Position numbers and translations under genes: made by a program. A DNA stretch of 64,000 bases from Paenibacillus curdlanolyticus YK9 (GTDB lineage: Bacteria; Bacillota; Bacilli; Paenibacillales; Paenibacillaceae): contig NZ_AEDD01000002.1 in the NCBI RefSeq assembly GCF_000179615.1, positions 186,001 to 250,000 of the forward strand, written 5' to 3'. This document shows positions 17,460 through 26,372 of the stretch, one piece after another. Within the stretch, counting starts at the first letter, position 1; each line of letters opens with the position of its first letter. A model generated the notes under the pieces. The model was not told the origin of the DNA and searched no databases. It saw only the letters and a program-made list of their open reading frames with translations.

Positions 17460-18830
17460 ATGCACGAGCATAACAATCCATTTGATCTGATGGAGCGGTT
17501 CCGTCAGTACGAATCAAGGACGGCTTTCGTATGGCAGGATGTACCGTTCTCTTATGAATGGCTGCTGGATCGAATCAATCAAATGAAGCGCCAATTGGCC
17601 GAGCAGGGAATCGAACGTGCTGTCGTATCGCTTGAGGAGGATTATTCCCCCTATGCAGTCGCCGCTATGTTTGCCCTGTTAGAGCAGCGCTGTATCGTCC
17701 TGCCGCTTGATCGGAAGCTTGTCGAAGCCAAGAAAGAGGAGTATTTGAGCATCGCCGAGGCGCAGGCACGAATCAAGGATACGGCGGACCGCCTTGAGGT
17801 GCAGCTGCTTGAACGCGGGAGCGCACAGCATCCGCTGCTGCATGACATGCTTGAAGAAGGGGATGCAGGATTGGTCATCTTCTCCTCCGGTTCGTCCGGC
17901 AAGAGCAAAGCGGCTGTTCACCGTGCGGATCGGCTGCTGCGCAAATACGCAAAACAAAGCAGAGCACTGCGGACGATTCCGTTCATGATGTTTGATCACA
18001 TCGGCGGGCTGAATACGCTGCTTCAAACGTTATCGAGCGGAGGCTGCCTGTATATGCTGCAGGATCGCGCTCCTGCCGAGGTATGCCGGACGATCGAGCG
18101 TTATCGGGTGCAAGCTTTGCCCGTGTCACCGACGTTTCTCAATTTGCTGCTGCTCAGCGGCGCGCATCAGGAATTCGATTTATCGAGTATGGAGGTCGTT
18201 TCCTATGGTTCGGAGGTGATGCCGACGAGCACGCTGGCGGCGTGGAACGAACAGTTCCCGGATGTCAGGATGGTACAGGCATACGGCATGTCAGAGCTCG
18301 GCATCCTTCCAACCAAATCGAAAGGCTCGGATTCGCTGTTGTTTTCCCTGAGGGGAGATGAGGTGCGTTACCGGATTGTGGACGGCATGCTCGAAGTGAA
18401 GACGGAGTCCGCCATGGCTGGTTACTTGAATGCGCCGAATCCGTTCACAGAGGACGGCTGGTTGCGAACGGGCGACGAGGCTGTCATCGAGGACGACTGC
18501 ATCCGCATTCTTGGTCGCCGCTCGGAGATCATCAACATCGGAGGCGAGAAGGTGTATCCAGCCGAGGTGGAGGATGTGCTCCATCGGATGGACGAGATCG
18601 AAGAGGTTGTCGTCAGCGCGGAGCCGAGCAGCATTACAGGGCAAATGGTGAAGGCGACGGTCAAGCTCCGCGACAAGGAATTAGCTTTGAGCGAGCTCCG
18701 CCGCCGCATTTGGGCATTTTGCCAAAATGAGCTTCCATCCTATAAGATTCCGCAAAAAATCGTGATTACCGAAGAGTCGTTAATGGGCAATCGCATGAAG
18801 AAAATACGAACACCGCAATCGCAAACCTAA
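17460..18830 (+). CDS. AMP-dependent synthetase/adenylation enzyme
   Basis: A 456-residue ANL-superfamily enzyme. The core motifs are visible: A3 LVIFSSGSSGKSKAAVH, A5 VQAYGMSELG, A7 GWLRTGDEAVIEDD, A8 GRRSEIINIGGEKVYPAEVEDVL and a C-terminal catalytic-Lys region (GNRMKKIR). It is shorter than stand-alone acyl-CoA ligases, mainly at the N-terminus. AAGGAGG precedes ATG 17460, 11 bp after the carrier gene, so it most likely activates a carboxylic or amino acid and loads the neighbouring carrier domain (Ser about 412). The substrate pocket cannot be decoded with confidence by eye. Confidence 0.9.
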   Translation: MHEHNNPFDLMERFRQYESRTAFVWQDVPFSYEWLLDRINQMKRQLAEQGIERAVVSLEEDYSPYAVAAMFALLEQRCIVLPLDRKLVEAKKEEYLSIAEAQARIKDTADRLEVQLLERGSAQHPLLHDMLEEGDAGLVIFSSGSSGKSKAAVHRADRLLRKYAKQSRALRTIPFMMFDHIGGLNTLLQTLSSGGCLYMLQDRAPAEVCRTIERYRVQALPVSPTFLNLLLLSGAHQEFDLSSMEVVSYGSEVMPTSTLAAWNEQFPDVRMVQAYGMSELGILPTKSKGSDSLLFSLRGDEVRYRIVDGMLEVKTESAMAGYLNAPNPFTEDGWLRTGDEAVIEDDCIRILGRRSEIINIGGEKVYPAEVEDVLHRMDEIEEVVVSAEPSSITGQMVKATVKLRDKELALSELRRRIWAFCQNELPSYKIPQKIVITEESLMGNRMKKIRTPQSQT

Positions 18831-18869
18831 ATAAGCAATTAAAAATTAATCGATAAGGTGGTTATTATC

Positions 18870-19628
18870 ATGCAAACGACAGTAGGACGTTTTTCGAAAG
18901 AGCTGGAGCAGCTTCACCGGGACGGTTATGTCATTTTCCGCAATGCGCTGGATGCGAAGCAAGTAGCGGAAGTGAAAGAAGGAATCCGCCAAGCGTTCGA
19001 AGGAAAAGGCGATAATGTCATGCTGCAAGGCCCGATGTTCGAGAAAGGCGAAGTATTCGAGCAATTGGTAGACCAACCTGGCGTAATCGACTTTATTGAA
19101 GAAATTCTCGGAACGGAATGCCAGCTTAGCAGCATGAACGGAATGCGGACGATGAAAAACAATGGTGTCAGCATGTGGCATGTGGACGAAGCGTTGTTCT
19201 TCCCGCTGCCAGACGGCGTTGAGATCGATCCGAGCATTCAGATGCCAGTCTATCTGGTGAACGCGCTCTACTACCTTGACGACATTACCGAAGAGCTGGG
19301 TCCGACGCAGGTCGTTCCGGGATCGCATCGAGCAGGCAAGAGCTTGAAGTTCACCGAGGAGATTGAGCCTTACAAAGGCCAAGAGCCGGTTTCCGTACTC
19401 GCGAAAGCAGGCGATTGCCTGATCTTCAACAGCCAAATTTGGCATCGCGGCGCACCGAACCAAAGCGACAATCCGCGTTATGTACAGCAAATCATCTATC
19501 GCAAAAAGTTTATCGTTCCTCATATGTCCCACGATAACAATGCGGTTTATCAAGTGCCTGAGCACATCGCGCAGCGGGCAAACGCACGCCGTCGTCGACT
19601 GATGGGCTATAACGAGCAAATTTTCTAA
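18870..19628 (+). CDS. Phytanoyl-CoA dioxygenase (PhyH)-family Fe(II)/2-oxoglutarate oxygenase
   Basis: A 252-residue enzyme. The iron facial triad is His104 and Asp106 (MWHVDE) with distal His192 (IWHRGAPN), and Arg203 is the likely 2-oxoglutarate contact. Because the HxD Asp is intact this should hydroxylate rather than halogenate. AAGGTGG lies 8 nt before ATG 18870; a GTG at 18858 is less likely. It comes 39 bp after the adenylation gene and ends in a strong terminator, so it is the last gene of the operon. By family precedent it could hydroxylate the amino acid or acyl group, free or held on the carrier; this is inference. Confidence 0.9.
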   Translation: MQTTVGRFSKELEQLHRDGYVIFRNALDAKQVAEVKEGIRQAFEGKGDNVMLQGPMFEKGEVFEQLVDQPGVIDFIEEILGTECQLSSMNGMRTMKNNGVSMWHVDEALFFPLPDGVEIDPSIQMPVYLVNALYYLDDITEELGPTQVVPGSHRAGKSLKFTEEIEPYKGQEPVSVLAKAGDCLIFNSQIWHRGAPNQSDNPRYVQQIIYRKKFIVPHMSHDNNAVYQVPEHIAQRANARRRRLMGYNEQIF

Positions 19629-19642
19629 AATGTTTAGTGGGA

Positions 19643-19675
19643 AGCAGCCGGTCGAATGTACCGGCTGCTTTTTTT
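19643..19675 (+). terminator. Rho-independent terminator closing the biosynthetic operon
   Basis: AGCAGCCGGT (19643-19652) pairs perfectly with ACCGGCTGCT (19660-19669), then seven T. Confidence 0.9.
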
Positions 19676-19778
19676 CGCGCGATTTTGCATTTCAGCGGAG
19701 TTTTTTATGGGCGTAGTGCATTCCTACGATGGGATAAGCGGACATTGCCGCCAAAATTCCGTCAATCGTTTTTCCCTC

Positions 19779-19809
19779 TTGACTTGGAGTTAACTCCAAG
19801 TGCGATAAT
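19779..19809 (+). promoter_or_regulatory. MerR-type promoter with 20-bp palindromic operator
   Basis: TTGACT (19779-19784) and GATAAT (19804-19809) are 19 nt apart, the long spacer typical of MerR-activated promoters. The spacer is filled by the perfect palindrome ACTTGGAGTTAACTCCAAGT (19782-19801). The core closely resembles sites I know for aldehyde-responsive MerR regulators (AdhR/NmlR group). The only MerR-family gene in the window is the third gene of this same operon. Confidence 0.85.
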
Positions 19810-19857
19810 ATCAAAGGCGGCCGATCAAAGAGACCATATGGAAAGAAGGTATTATCG

Positions 19858-20838
19858 ATGGAATATGTGAAATTGGGCAATACGGGCGTGGACGTATCAC
19901 GGCTCTGTCTCGGTTGCATGAGCTTTGGCATAGCGGAGCGTTGGACACATCCATGGGTGCTTAATGAGACGAACAGCCGTCCGATTATTAAAAAAGCGTT
20001 GGATATGGGCATCAATTTTTTTGATACAGCGAATATCTACTCGGCTGGTTCAAGCGAGGAAATCGTTGGACGAGCATTAAAGGAGTATGCCAATCGCGAT
20101 GAAGTCGTCATTGCAACGAAAGTATTTTTCCGGATGCAAGAAGGACCTAATGGCGCAGGCCTTTCCCGCAAAGCCATCATGAATGAAGTCGATAACAGCC
20201 TGAAACGGCTTGGCACCGATTATGTTGATTTGTACCAGATTCATCGGTGGGATTACAATACGCCGATCGAAGAAACGATGGAGGCGCTGCATGACGTAGT
20301 CAAAGCGGGAAAAGCCAGATACATCGGCGCATCCGCCATGTACGCCTGGCAGTTTCTGAAGGCGCTGCATACAGCGGATCAGCATGGATGGACCCGGTTT
20401 GTATCGATGCAGAATCATCTTAACCTCATCTATCGCGAAGAAGAGAGGGAGATGATGCCGCTTTGCAAAGCGGAAAAAATCGGTGTGATTCCTTACAGTC
20501 CGCTCGCTTCAGGTCGACTGGCGCGCGAATGGACGGAAACGACGTATCGCTCCGAAACCGATCAGGCGCAGAAAATGAAATACGATGCAACCGCGAGCGC
20601 AGATCGGCTAATTGCAGATCGAGTAACCGCTATCGCAGAACAACGCGGCGTACCGCGTGCGCAAATTGCACTAGCATGGCTGCTGCAGAAGGATGCGATG
20701 ACAGCACCGATCATCGGCGCTACGAATGTCAATCAGCTTGAGGAGGCAGCGGGATCGCTTGCGATCACGTTAACGCCAGAGGAGATTAAATCGTTGGAAG
20801 AGCTGTATGTTCCGCATCCAGTCGTTGGCGCCCTGTAA
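19858..20838 (+). CDS. Aldo/keto reductase
   Basis: A 326-residue NADPH-dependent aldo/keto reductase. The catalytic tetrad regions are present: [20 protein letters not shown] (Asp, Tyr), VVIATKVFF (Lys) and [20 protein letters not shown] (His), with the cofactor-binding [13 protein letters not shown] and [20 protein letters not shown] precedes ATG 19858. It is the first gene behind the MerR-type promoter and operonic with a zinc alcohol dehydrogenase and the MerR-type regulator, so detoxification of reactive aldehydes is the likely role. Confidence 0.92.
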   Translation: MEYVKLGNTGVDVSRLCLGCMSFGIAERWTHPWVLNETNSRPIIKKALDMGINFFDTANIYSAGSSEEIVGRALKEYANRDEVVIATKVFFRMQEGPNGAGLSRKAIMNEVDNSLKRLGTDYVDLYQIHRWDYNTPIEETMEALHDVVKAGKARYIGASAMYAWQFLKALHTADQHGWTRFVSMQNHLNLIYREEEREMMPLCKAEKIGVIPYSPLASGRLAREWTETTYRSETDQAQKMKYDATASADRLIADRVTAIAEQRGVPRAQIALAWLLQKDAMTAPIIGATNVNQLEEAAGSLAITLTPEEIKSLEELYVPHPVVGAL

Positions 20839-20894
20839 ACTCGAAAGCGAACGATCCGTTCATTTTCATTAGAATTAAAGGAGTAGAGAAAACG

Positions 20895-21935
20895 ATGTGT
20901 AAAACGCATGTATTAAGTGTTGCAAGCGCAAAGGCGCCATTCGAGAAGACGACAATTGAACGCAGAGAACTGCGTTCTGACGATATTTTGATCAATATTA
21001 AATTCAGCGGAATTTGCCATTCCGATATTCATAGCGCATGGGATGAATGGGGCGGTGGGATGTTCCCGATGGTCCCCGGTCATGAAATTGCCGGCGTTGT
21101 CGAAGCGGTGGGCGCGGCGGTTACGAAATTCGCCGTTGGCGATCGGGTTGGTGTCGGTTGTTTTGTTGACTCCTGCGGAGAATGCGAATATTGCCTGAAG
21201 GGCGAAGAACAATATTGCACGAAGGGCGTTGTGGGCACCTATAATGCACTTGACTACGAGGGCAACCGAACCTATGGCGGATACAGCCAAAAAATCGTCG
21301 TTACCGAACGATTCGTTGTCCGAATTCCTGATAGCCTGGAATTGGACGTTGCAAGCCCGCTATTATGTGCAGGCATTACGACCTATTCTCCGTTAAAGCA
21401 TTGGAATGCTGGACCAGGCAAGAAGGTTGCCATTGTAGGTTTAGGCGGGCTTGGCCATCTTGCTGTTCAATATGCACATGCGCTAGGCGCTGAAGTTACG
21501 GTATTGAGCCAATCCATGAGCAAAAAAGCAGAAGCGCACGAGTTAGGCGCGGACTTCTATTATGCAACGAGCGATCCTGCTGCGTTCAAGGAGCTGGCGA
21601 ATCGGTTCGATCTTATTCTGAATACGGTCGCAGCCAATCTTGATGTTAATGCTTACTTATCGCTGCTACGTGTGGATGGCACGCTTGTAAATGTCGGCGC
21701 GCCAGCGGAAGCAGACAGCTATCACGTCTTCTCGCTCATTATGCAGCGTCGCAGCATCGCCGGTTCGCTCGTTGGCGGCATTCAAGAAACGCAAGAGATG
21801 CTCGATTTCTCCGCGCAGCACGGCATTGGCCCGAAAATTGAGATTATTCGAGCGGATCAGGTCGACGAGGCGTACCAGCGTATTTTGCGCAGCGATGTGC
21901 GGTATCGCTTTGTCATTGACATTGCTACCCTGTAA
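20895..21935 (+). CDS. Zinc-dependent NAD(P) alcohol dehydrogenase (AdhA/YahK-like)
   Basis: A 346-residue medium-chain dehydrogenase. The catalytic zinc site is GICHSDIHS and [12 protein letters not shown]. The structural zinc site shows four cysteines in [17 protein letters not shown], and [19 protein letters not shown] is the Rossmann motif. The GHSD-type site and length fit the cinnamyl-alcohol/AdhA subgroup, aldehyde reductases preferring NADPH. GGAG precedes ATG 20895. It is the middle gene of the operon, and in B. subtilis adhA is likewise linked to the MerR-type adhR. Confidence 0.92.
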   Translation: MCKTHVLSVASAKAPFEKTTIERRELRSDDILINIKFSGICHSDIHSAWDEWGGGMFPMVPGHEIAGVVEAVGAAVTKFAVGDRVGVGCFVDSCGECEYCLKGEEQYCTKGVVGTYNALDYEGNRTYGGYSQKIVVTERFVVRIPDSLELDVASPLLCAGITTYSPLKHWNAGPGKKVAIVGLGGLGHLAVQYAHALGAEVTVLSQSMSKKAEAHELGADFYYATSDPAAFKELANRFDLILNTVAANLDVNAYLSLLRVDGTLVNVGAPAEADSYHVFSLIMQRRSIAGSLVGGIQETQEMLDFSAQHGIGPKIEIIRADQVDEAYQRILRSDVRYRFVIDIATL

Positions 21936-21985
21936 CCTTTCGTCGTTGTACGATAGGGCAGATAAGGTTTAGGAGGCGAAATCCC

Positions 21986-22372
21986 ATGCGAATGGCTGAA
22001 GTGAGTGCCAAGTTCGGTCTATCACAAGATACGCTCCGATATTATGAACGTATCGGCCTCATTCCACAGGTAAACCGCAATTCTAACGGGATTCGGGAGT
22101 ATACTGAGGACAATTTAAACTGGGTGGAATTCATTAAATGCATGCGGAATGCGGGCCTTCCGATTGAAGCGTTAATTGAATACGTGCGGCTGTTTCAGCT
22201 AGGCGAGCAAACCGAAGAGGCTCGAAAAGAGCTATTAGTCGAACAGCGGGAGCTGCTCGCTGGACGTATAGAAGAGATGCAGCAGACGCTGGAGCGACTT
22301 GACACTAAGATCGAACGATATGAACAGACCGTTCGTAAAAAGGAGCAATCGCTGCAGCGCTCGAGCGAATGA
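21986..22372 (+). CDS. MerR-family regulator (AdhR/NmlR-like)
   Basis: A 128-residue regulator with the MerR DNA-binding motif MRMAEVSAKFGLSQDTLRYYERIGLIP at the N-terminus. It continues with RNSNGIREYTEDNLNWVEFIKCMRNAGLPIEAL, and a C-terminal coiled coil (about residues 72-125). One cysteine (FIKCMRNAG) sits where AdhR/NmlR proteins carry the conserved reactive Cys. AGGAGG precedes ATG 21986. It most likely binds the 20-bp palindrome at 19782-19801 and activates this operon, including itself, when aldehydes modify the cysteine. The identity of the signal is inferred from the family. Confidence 0.9.
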   Translation: MRMAEVSAKFGLSQDTLRYYERIGLIPQVNRNSNGIREYTEDNLNWVEFIKCMRNAGLPIEALIEYVRLFQLGEQTEEARKELLVEQRELLAGRIEEMQQTLERLDTKIERYEQTVRKKEQSLQRSSE

Positions 22373-22406
22373 TTGCGCGGAAATTTTGAACATAAGTTAT
22401 TGTAAG

Positions 22407-22437
22407 AACGCCCTATACATGTTATAGGGCGTTTTTT
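22407..22437 (+). terminator. Rho-independent terminator after the MerR gene
   Basis: ACGCCCTATA (22408-22417) pairs perfectly with TATAGGGCGT (22423-22432), then a T run. Confidence 0.88.
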
Positions 22438-22520
22438 ATGCTGTTGGTACCTGATCGGGAAGCTGATCCTTTATTTATTGTAAAATAAGCAGGTCAATGA
22501 ATGACCGTTGGAGGTTGAGG

Positions 22521-23525
22521 ATGCGAGAGCGAGGGACGCGTATGATGAAGGCGCTTGTCTATGAAGTCTACGGTTTGCCCGATGTTTTACGAATTGCCGA
22601 GGTGGAGATCCCGATTCCCAAAAGCAACGAAGTGCTGGTCATGGTGCATGCTGCATCTGTCAATTCATGGGATTGGGATCTGCTCCGCGGAAAACCTTAC
22701 ATAACCCGGATCGGCGGCCTTCGAAAGCCTCGTTTCCGTACGCTTGGCGCAGACATTGCGGGTCATGTAGCTGCTGTGGGCGAAAGCGTCACCCGCTTCA
22801 AGGTGGGGGACGAGGTGTTCGGGGACATATCCGGCAGCGGTTGGGGCGGGTTTGCCGAATTGGTAAGTGTCCGCGAAGATACGTTAACGCCAAAGCCTGA
22901 AGGTTTGAGCTTCGAGGAGGCGGCAGCCATCCCGCAGGCGGCTGTTCTTGCCTTGCAAGGCTTAAGGGATAAAGGCAAGTTGCGGCAAGGGCACCGTCTT
23001 CTCATTAATGGATCGGGCGGCGGTGTGGGCACGTTTGCGATCCAATACGCCAAGCTGCTCGGCGCAGAGGTGACCGGCGTGGACAGCGCCGAGAAGCTGG
23101 ATGTTATGCGGGCAGTCGGCGCTGATCATGTGCTGGACTATGCGAAGGTGGATTTTGCCCGAAACGGCCTGCAGTATGACGTGATTCTCGATGTTGTCGG
23201 AAACCGATCCATTCATGCGGTGAAGCGAGCCGTTCAAGCTGGCGGCACGTATGTGATGGTCGGCGGAACAATACCACGTCTTCTTCAGGCTTTATTGCTG
23301 TCACCGTTTATTCATCTGTTCGAAAAAAAGAAAATGTCGATTCTCGTCCATAAGCCGAACCATGACGATCAGCTGGTTTGGAAGTCGCTTGTTGAAGAAG
23401 CGCGGCTCAAGCCTATCATTGATCGAAGGTATGCATTAGACGATGCCGCGCAGGCGATTCGCCTTCTCGGGGAAGGTAAAGTGAAAGGGAAAGTTGTGGT
23501 CTATATGGAACCCGCCATGACGTAA
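22521..23525 (+). CDS. Medium-chain dehydrogenase/reductase, quinone-oxidoreductase-like (zinc-free)
   Basis: A 334-residue MDR protein. It has the [26 protein letters not shown] segment and the cofactor motif [25 protein letters not shown], but no zinc-ligand cysteine cluster, which places it with NADPH:quinone reductases and related enoyl reductases. ATG 22521 is chosen for its GGAGG 6 nt upstream; ATG 22542/22545 are alternatives. Probably co-transcribed with the YnfA-type gene 47 bp downstream. Substrate unknown. Confidence 0.88.
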   Translation: MRERGTRMMKALVYEVYGLPDVLRIAEVEIPIPKSNEVLVMVHAASVNSWDWDLLRGKPYITRIGGLRKPRFRTLGADIAGHVAAVGESVTRFKVGDEVFGDISGSGWGGFAELVSVREDTLTPKPEGLSFEEAAAIPQAAVLALQGLRDKGKLRQGHRLLINGSGGGVGTFAIQYAKLLGAEVTGVDSAEKLDVMRAVGADHVLDYAKVDFARNGLQYDVILDVVGNRSIHAVKRAVQAGGTYVMVGGTIPRLLQALLLSPFIHLFEKKKMSILVHKPNHDDQLVWKSLVEEARLKPIIDRRYALDDAAQAIRLLGEGKVKGKVVVYMEPAMT

Positions 23526-23572
23526 ATCAAATGATTGGTTGCGGGTATGGGGAACGAAAAGAGGATGGGGCT

Positions 23573-23902
23573 ATGCTGCTTGCTATCATTATATTTATTG
23601 CTGCGGGTCTCGCCGAAATCGGAGGAGGATATCTCGTCTGGCTATGGATTAGAGAAGCGAAACCTTTGTGGTTTGGCGTCGTTGGCGGTGTCATTCTCAT
23701 TTTGTATGGCATAATCCCAACACTGCAAAGCTTCCCGTCGTTCGGCAGGGTGTACGCAGCATATGGCGGCGTGTTCGTCGCGCTTGCGGTGCTCTGGGGC
23801 TGGGTTGTCGATAAAAAAACGCCGGATCTGTACGACTGGCTTGGCGCAGCGATCTGTCTCGTTGGCGTGTCGGTCATTCTGTGGGCACCGCGGTCATCAT
23901 AA
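23573..23902 (+). CDS. YnfA/UPF0060-family membrane protein
   Basis: A 109-residue, four-helix membrane protein of the small-multidrug-transporter superfamily. Visible signature: [21 protein letters not shown], then [19 protein letters not shown] and [20 protein letters not shown]. The start at ATG 23573, after GAGGATGGGG, gives the usual family length; an upstream in-frame start would add 14 hydrophilic residues. E. coli YnfA has been linked to efflux of toxic compounds; function here is unproven. Followed by a strong terminator shared with narK. Confidence 0.93.
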   Translation: MLLAIIIFIAAGLAEIGGGYLVWLWIREAKPLWFGVVGGVILILYGIIPTLQSFPSFGRVYAAYGGVFVALAVLWGWVVDKKTPDLYDWLGAAICLVGVSVILWAPRSS

Positions 23903-23923
23903 GCACTTCCAATTAAAAAAATG

Positions 23924-23967
23924 AAACGGCAGTCAAGGACGCGTTTGTCCCGGACTGCCGTTTTTTT
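23924..23967. terminator. Bidirectional terminator between ynfA-type gene and narK
   Basis: AAACGGCAGTC (23924-23934) pairs with GACTGCCGTTT (23953-23963) and is flanked by A and T runs, so it can serve both convergent genes. Confidence 0.88.
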
Positions 23968-23970
23968 ATG

Positions 23971-25305
23971 TCATTTTTGAGGCGTGATGGATTGCGAGGT
24001 GGCTTGCTTAGCCACGACGAAGGTCGTAATTTCCGCACGCTTTCGCTGATAGAAGAGCCAGTTGAGCGTGATCGCGACGATATAGAAGCCGATGAAGATG
24101 TAAAAGGCCATAACGTAGGAGCCGGTTTCCTTCACCGACCAGCCGAACATTTTCGGGATAAAGAAGGAGCCATACGCTGCGAATGCGGCCGTGAAGCCAA
24201 GCACTGGCGCCGCCTCTTTGGCAGGGAAGATGTAAGGAATCATCTGGAACGTGGAGCCTGAGCCGGTGCCAGCCGCCAGAAATAAAATAAGGAACGAGAT
24301 CAGAAAGCCTGCAAAGCTGCCTTGCTGGATGAAATAAATGACCGACAGCGAGCCAAGGCCCATCATGAACAGGACGATGGAGGTGACTTTGGCGCCGCCA
24401 ATTTTATCCGAGATAAAGCCGCCGACAGGTCGTGCCGCCGCTGCAAGGAAAGCGCCCAGGAAAGCGAGCGATGTATGGCTTGGGAATTGCGATTTCAGCA
24501 GCAGCGGGAAAGCAGCGGAAAATCCGATAAACGATCCGAAGGTCGCGACATACAGGAAAGTCATGACCCAAGTGTGCTTGCGTTTGACGATAACGAACTG
24601 GCTAGCGAACGATTGCTTCGCGCCGGGCAGGTTATCCATGCCGAAGAAGGCGATGACGGACATCAGAACGATTGGAATGATCCAGATGAAGGCGGCATTT
24701 TGAAGCCAGACCTGTTGGCCGTTCTTCAGCAATTGACCGTCTCCGCCAATCGCTGCGAATGTGCCCGCTGTCATGATGAGCGGCGTGACGAACTGGACGA
24801 CGGATACGCCCATGTTGCCAAGGCCGCCGTTTATCCCAAGCGCTGTCCCTTTCTCCTTCTTAGGGAAGAAGAGCGAAATATTAGACAGCGAGGATGAGAA
24901 ATTACCGCCGCCTAACCCGCAAAGCGCAGCGAGGAGCAGCATGATAGCATACGGCGTATCCGGATTTTGCACGGCGATGCCGATCCCGGCTGCCGGGATG
25001 AGCAGAACAGAGGTAGAGATGACGGTCCAGTAACGGCCGCCGACAATGCCGACTGCGAAGGTATAGACGAATCGGAGCGTTGCTCCAACCAGACCCGGAA
25101 CGGCCGCGAGCGTGAAAAGCTGATTTTCGGTAAACGAGAAGCCGACATCGTTCAACCGAACGGCGACAACCGACCAGATTTGCCAAACAATAAAAGCGAG
25201 CATAAGCGATGGAACGGAAATCCATAGGTTGCGTGTGGCGTGGCGTTTCCCTTCGGACTGCCAGAAATCAGCATTTTCCGGATTCCATTGATTGATTCTT
25301 GCCAT
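23971..25305 (-). CDS. narK: Nitrate/nitrite transporter NarK (MFS)
   Basis: A 444-residue, 12-helix MFS protein of the nitrate/nitrite porter family. Two nitrate-signature-like glycine stretches are visible, CGLGGGNFSSSLSNISLFFPKKEKG and FLAAGTGSGSTFQMIP, as is NGGLGNMGVSV. GGAGGAAG just upstream fixes ATG 25305; the frame runs further upstream without a ribosome site. It moves nitrate in and nitrite out for the nitrate reductase encoded at 26373-30898. It is divergent from the DUF3147 pair, with two Fnr-type dyads between them. Confidence 0.95.
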   Translation of the reverse strand: MARINQWNPENADFWQSEGKRHATRNLWISVPSLMLAFIVWQIWSVVAVRLNDVGFSFTENQLFTLAAVPGLVGATLRFVYTFAVGIVGGRYWTVISTSVLLIPAAGIGIAVQNPDTPYAIMLLLAALCGLGGGNFSSSLSNISLFFPKKEKGTALGINGGLGNMGVSVVQFVTPLIMTAGTFAAIGGDGQLLKNGQQVWLQNAAFIWIIPIVLMSVIAFFGMDNLPGAKQSFASQFVIVKRKHTWVMTFLYVATFGSFIGFSAAFPLLLKSQFPSHTSLAFLGAFLAAAARPVGGFISDKIGGAKVTSIVLFMMGLGSLSVIYFIQQGSFAGFLISFLILFLAAGTGSGSTFQMIPYIFPAKEAAPVLGFTAAFAAYGSFFIPKMFGWSVKETGSYVMAFYIFIGFYIVAITLNWLFYQRKRAEITTFVVAKQATSQSITPQK

Positions 25306-25410
25306 AGTAACTTCCTCCCCTATATAAGAATCGTCCGAATGGCTGACTCTCATGGTTTTGATGACCTGAGTGTAGCAACTCGAGGAGTTTGCCGCTGTGC
25401 CTTTTATCAC

Positions 25411-25426
25411 AGTGATCGCTATCACA
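25411..25426 (+). promoter_or_regulatory. Fnr-type box upstream of the DUF3147 pair / narK
   Basis: AGTGATCGCTATCACA matches TGTGA-N6-TCACA with one mismatch. On the plus strand TATGAT (25449-25454) begins 30.5 nt after the dyad centre, the class II activator spacing, so it probably drives 25523 onward. It also lies about 105 bp upstream of the narK start. Confidence 0.7.
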
Positions 25427-25484
25427 GACAGAGCGGTTCGTGCAGCATTATGATGATAGCAGTCGAAATCAATCGGCAACATCT

Positions 25485-25500
25485 AGTGAAATATTTCACA
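25485..25500. promoter_or_regulatory. Second Fnr-type box in the narK/DUF3147 intergenic region
   Basis: AGTGAAATATTTCACA has a 14-bp perfect palindrome core (GTGAAATATTTCAC) and matches TGTGA-N6-TCACA with one mismatch. It lies upstream of narK on the minus strand, but no well-spaced -10 is obvious there. Confidence 0.6.
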
Positions 25501-25522
25501 TTCAACTGGGGGAGATGTTTGT

Positions 25523-25885
25523 ATGTTTCATTTATCGATTGAAGGCATGCTGCTTCGGTTTGTGTTCGGCGGCGGGGCCGTAGTTGCCGCTTCCATTATA
25601 GCCAAACGCGTCGGCGGAACGGTTGGCGGCATTTTCGCTGCATTTCCGGCTGTATTTCTGGCGGCAATGCTGACGATGCGAATGGATTATGGCGGCAGTG
25701 ACTTGATCCATCGATCGATCGATTTGTCCAAGGGCGCATTGATCGGTATGGGGATCAATATGCTTTGCGCAGTGGCGGTCGGGTCCTTATGCGTTCGTAA
25801 AGGCTGGAAGAAGGGACTTTCCTTATCCGTTTGCGGCTGGCTGATCGTATCCGTCTCCATCTCGTACGTTTTGTTCAACACGTAA
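25523..25885 (+). CDS. DUF3147-family small membrane protein
   Basis: A 120-residue protein with four hydrophobic segments. The family pattern is visible: LLRFVFGGGAVVAASIIAKRVGGTVGGIFAAFPAVFLAAML, a Gly-rich first pair of helices, then a short charged loop and two more helices. The function of DUF3147 is unknown. GGGGGAGATG lies upstream of ATG 25523. It is the first of two adjacent paralogues between narK and the nitrate reductase operon and sits behind an Fnr-type promoter, which suggests a role in anaerobic nitrate metabolism (inference). Confidence 0.85.
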   Translation: MFHLSIEGMLLRFVFGGGAVVAASIIAKRVGGTVGGIFAAFPAVFLAAMLTMRMDYGGSDLIHRSIDLSKGALIGMGINMLCAVAVGSLCVRKGWKKGLSLSVCGWLIVSVSISYVLFNT

Positions 25886-25920
25886 TGCTCAGCATGCAAA
25901 TGACAAAGGAGTGGATCATC

Positions 25921-26295
25921 ATGGGTTTCAAAGAGTCGGCACTGCGTTTCTTGCTCGGCGGGATAGCCGTTGTCCTCAGTTATTTCGCTTCCATAGCGCT
26001 TCCGTGGAAAGCGCTAGGCGGCATTTTTGCTACCTTCCCAGCCGTTATGGTCGTGGCCGTTCTAATGGTTGGCGTGAAGCAGGGCTCCCAAAAGGCTGCC
26101 GAAATCGCCAAAGGCTCCGTATTCGGCATGAGCGGCTGCGCGGTATGCGTGTTGACGGTTCTTGGCATGCTTCAGGCGACGGGCCTATGGTGGTTAAGCA
26201 TGGTGCTTGGCCTAATCTGCTGGTTCAGCAGCGCCTTTCTGATCTACAAGCTGCGGCATGCAGCGAAAACGAGAGCCCATCAAAGAACCTTGTGA
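25921..26295 (+). CDS. DUF3147-family small membrane protein (second copy)
   Basis: A 124-residue paralogue of the preceding gene (LRFLLGGIAVVLSYFASIALPWKALGGIFATFPAVMVVAVL). AAAGGAGTGG precedes ATG 25921, 35 bp after the first copy. The pair may form a hetero-oligomeric channel or transporter, as small paired membrane proteins often do, but nothing in the sequence proves it. Its stop codon (26293-26295) lies inside the Fnr-type box of the next operon. Confidence 0.85.
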   Translation: MGFKESALRFLLGGIAVVLSYFASIALPWKALGGIFATFPAVMVVAVLMVGVKQGSQKAAEIAKGSVFGMSGCAVCVLTVLGMLQATGLWWLSMVLGLICWFSSAFLIYKLRHAAKTRAHQRTL

Positions 26296-26333
26296 TTTGT
26301 GTCACAGCCGGGTTCTTTTCTTTGTGTTCTAAT
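26291..26333 (+). promoter_or_regulatory. Fnr-activated promoter of the nitrate reductase operon
   Basis: TGTGATTTGTGTCACA (26291-26306) is an exact TGTGA-N6-TCACA dyad. TCTAAT (26328-26333) starts 29.5 nt after its centre, giving a predicted start near 26340, i.e. the dyad centred at -41.5. The spacing equals that of the nirB promoter. Confidence 0.85.
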
Positions 26334-26372
26334 ACGTGCATAAGGAAACTTCGAGAGCGAGGGGCAATGAGG

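Noticed and set aside
18870..19628. Possible SyrB2-type halogenase in the biosynthetic operon
   Set aside because: The facial-triad Asp (HVD) is present; halogenases of this type replace it with Ala or Gly.
19637..19870. 77-codon frame between the PhyH terminator and the aldo/keto reductase
   Set aside because: It overlaps a terminator and the MerR-type promoter and has no ribosome site.
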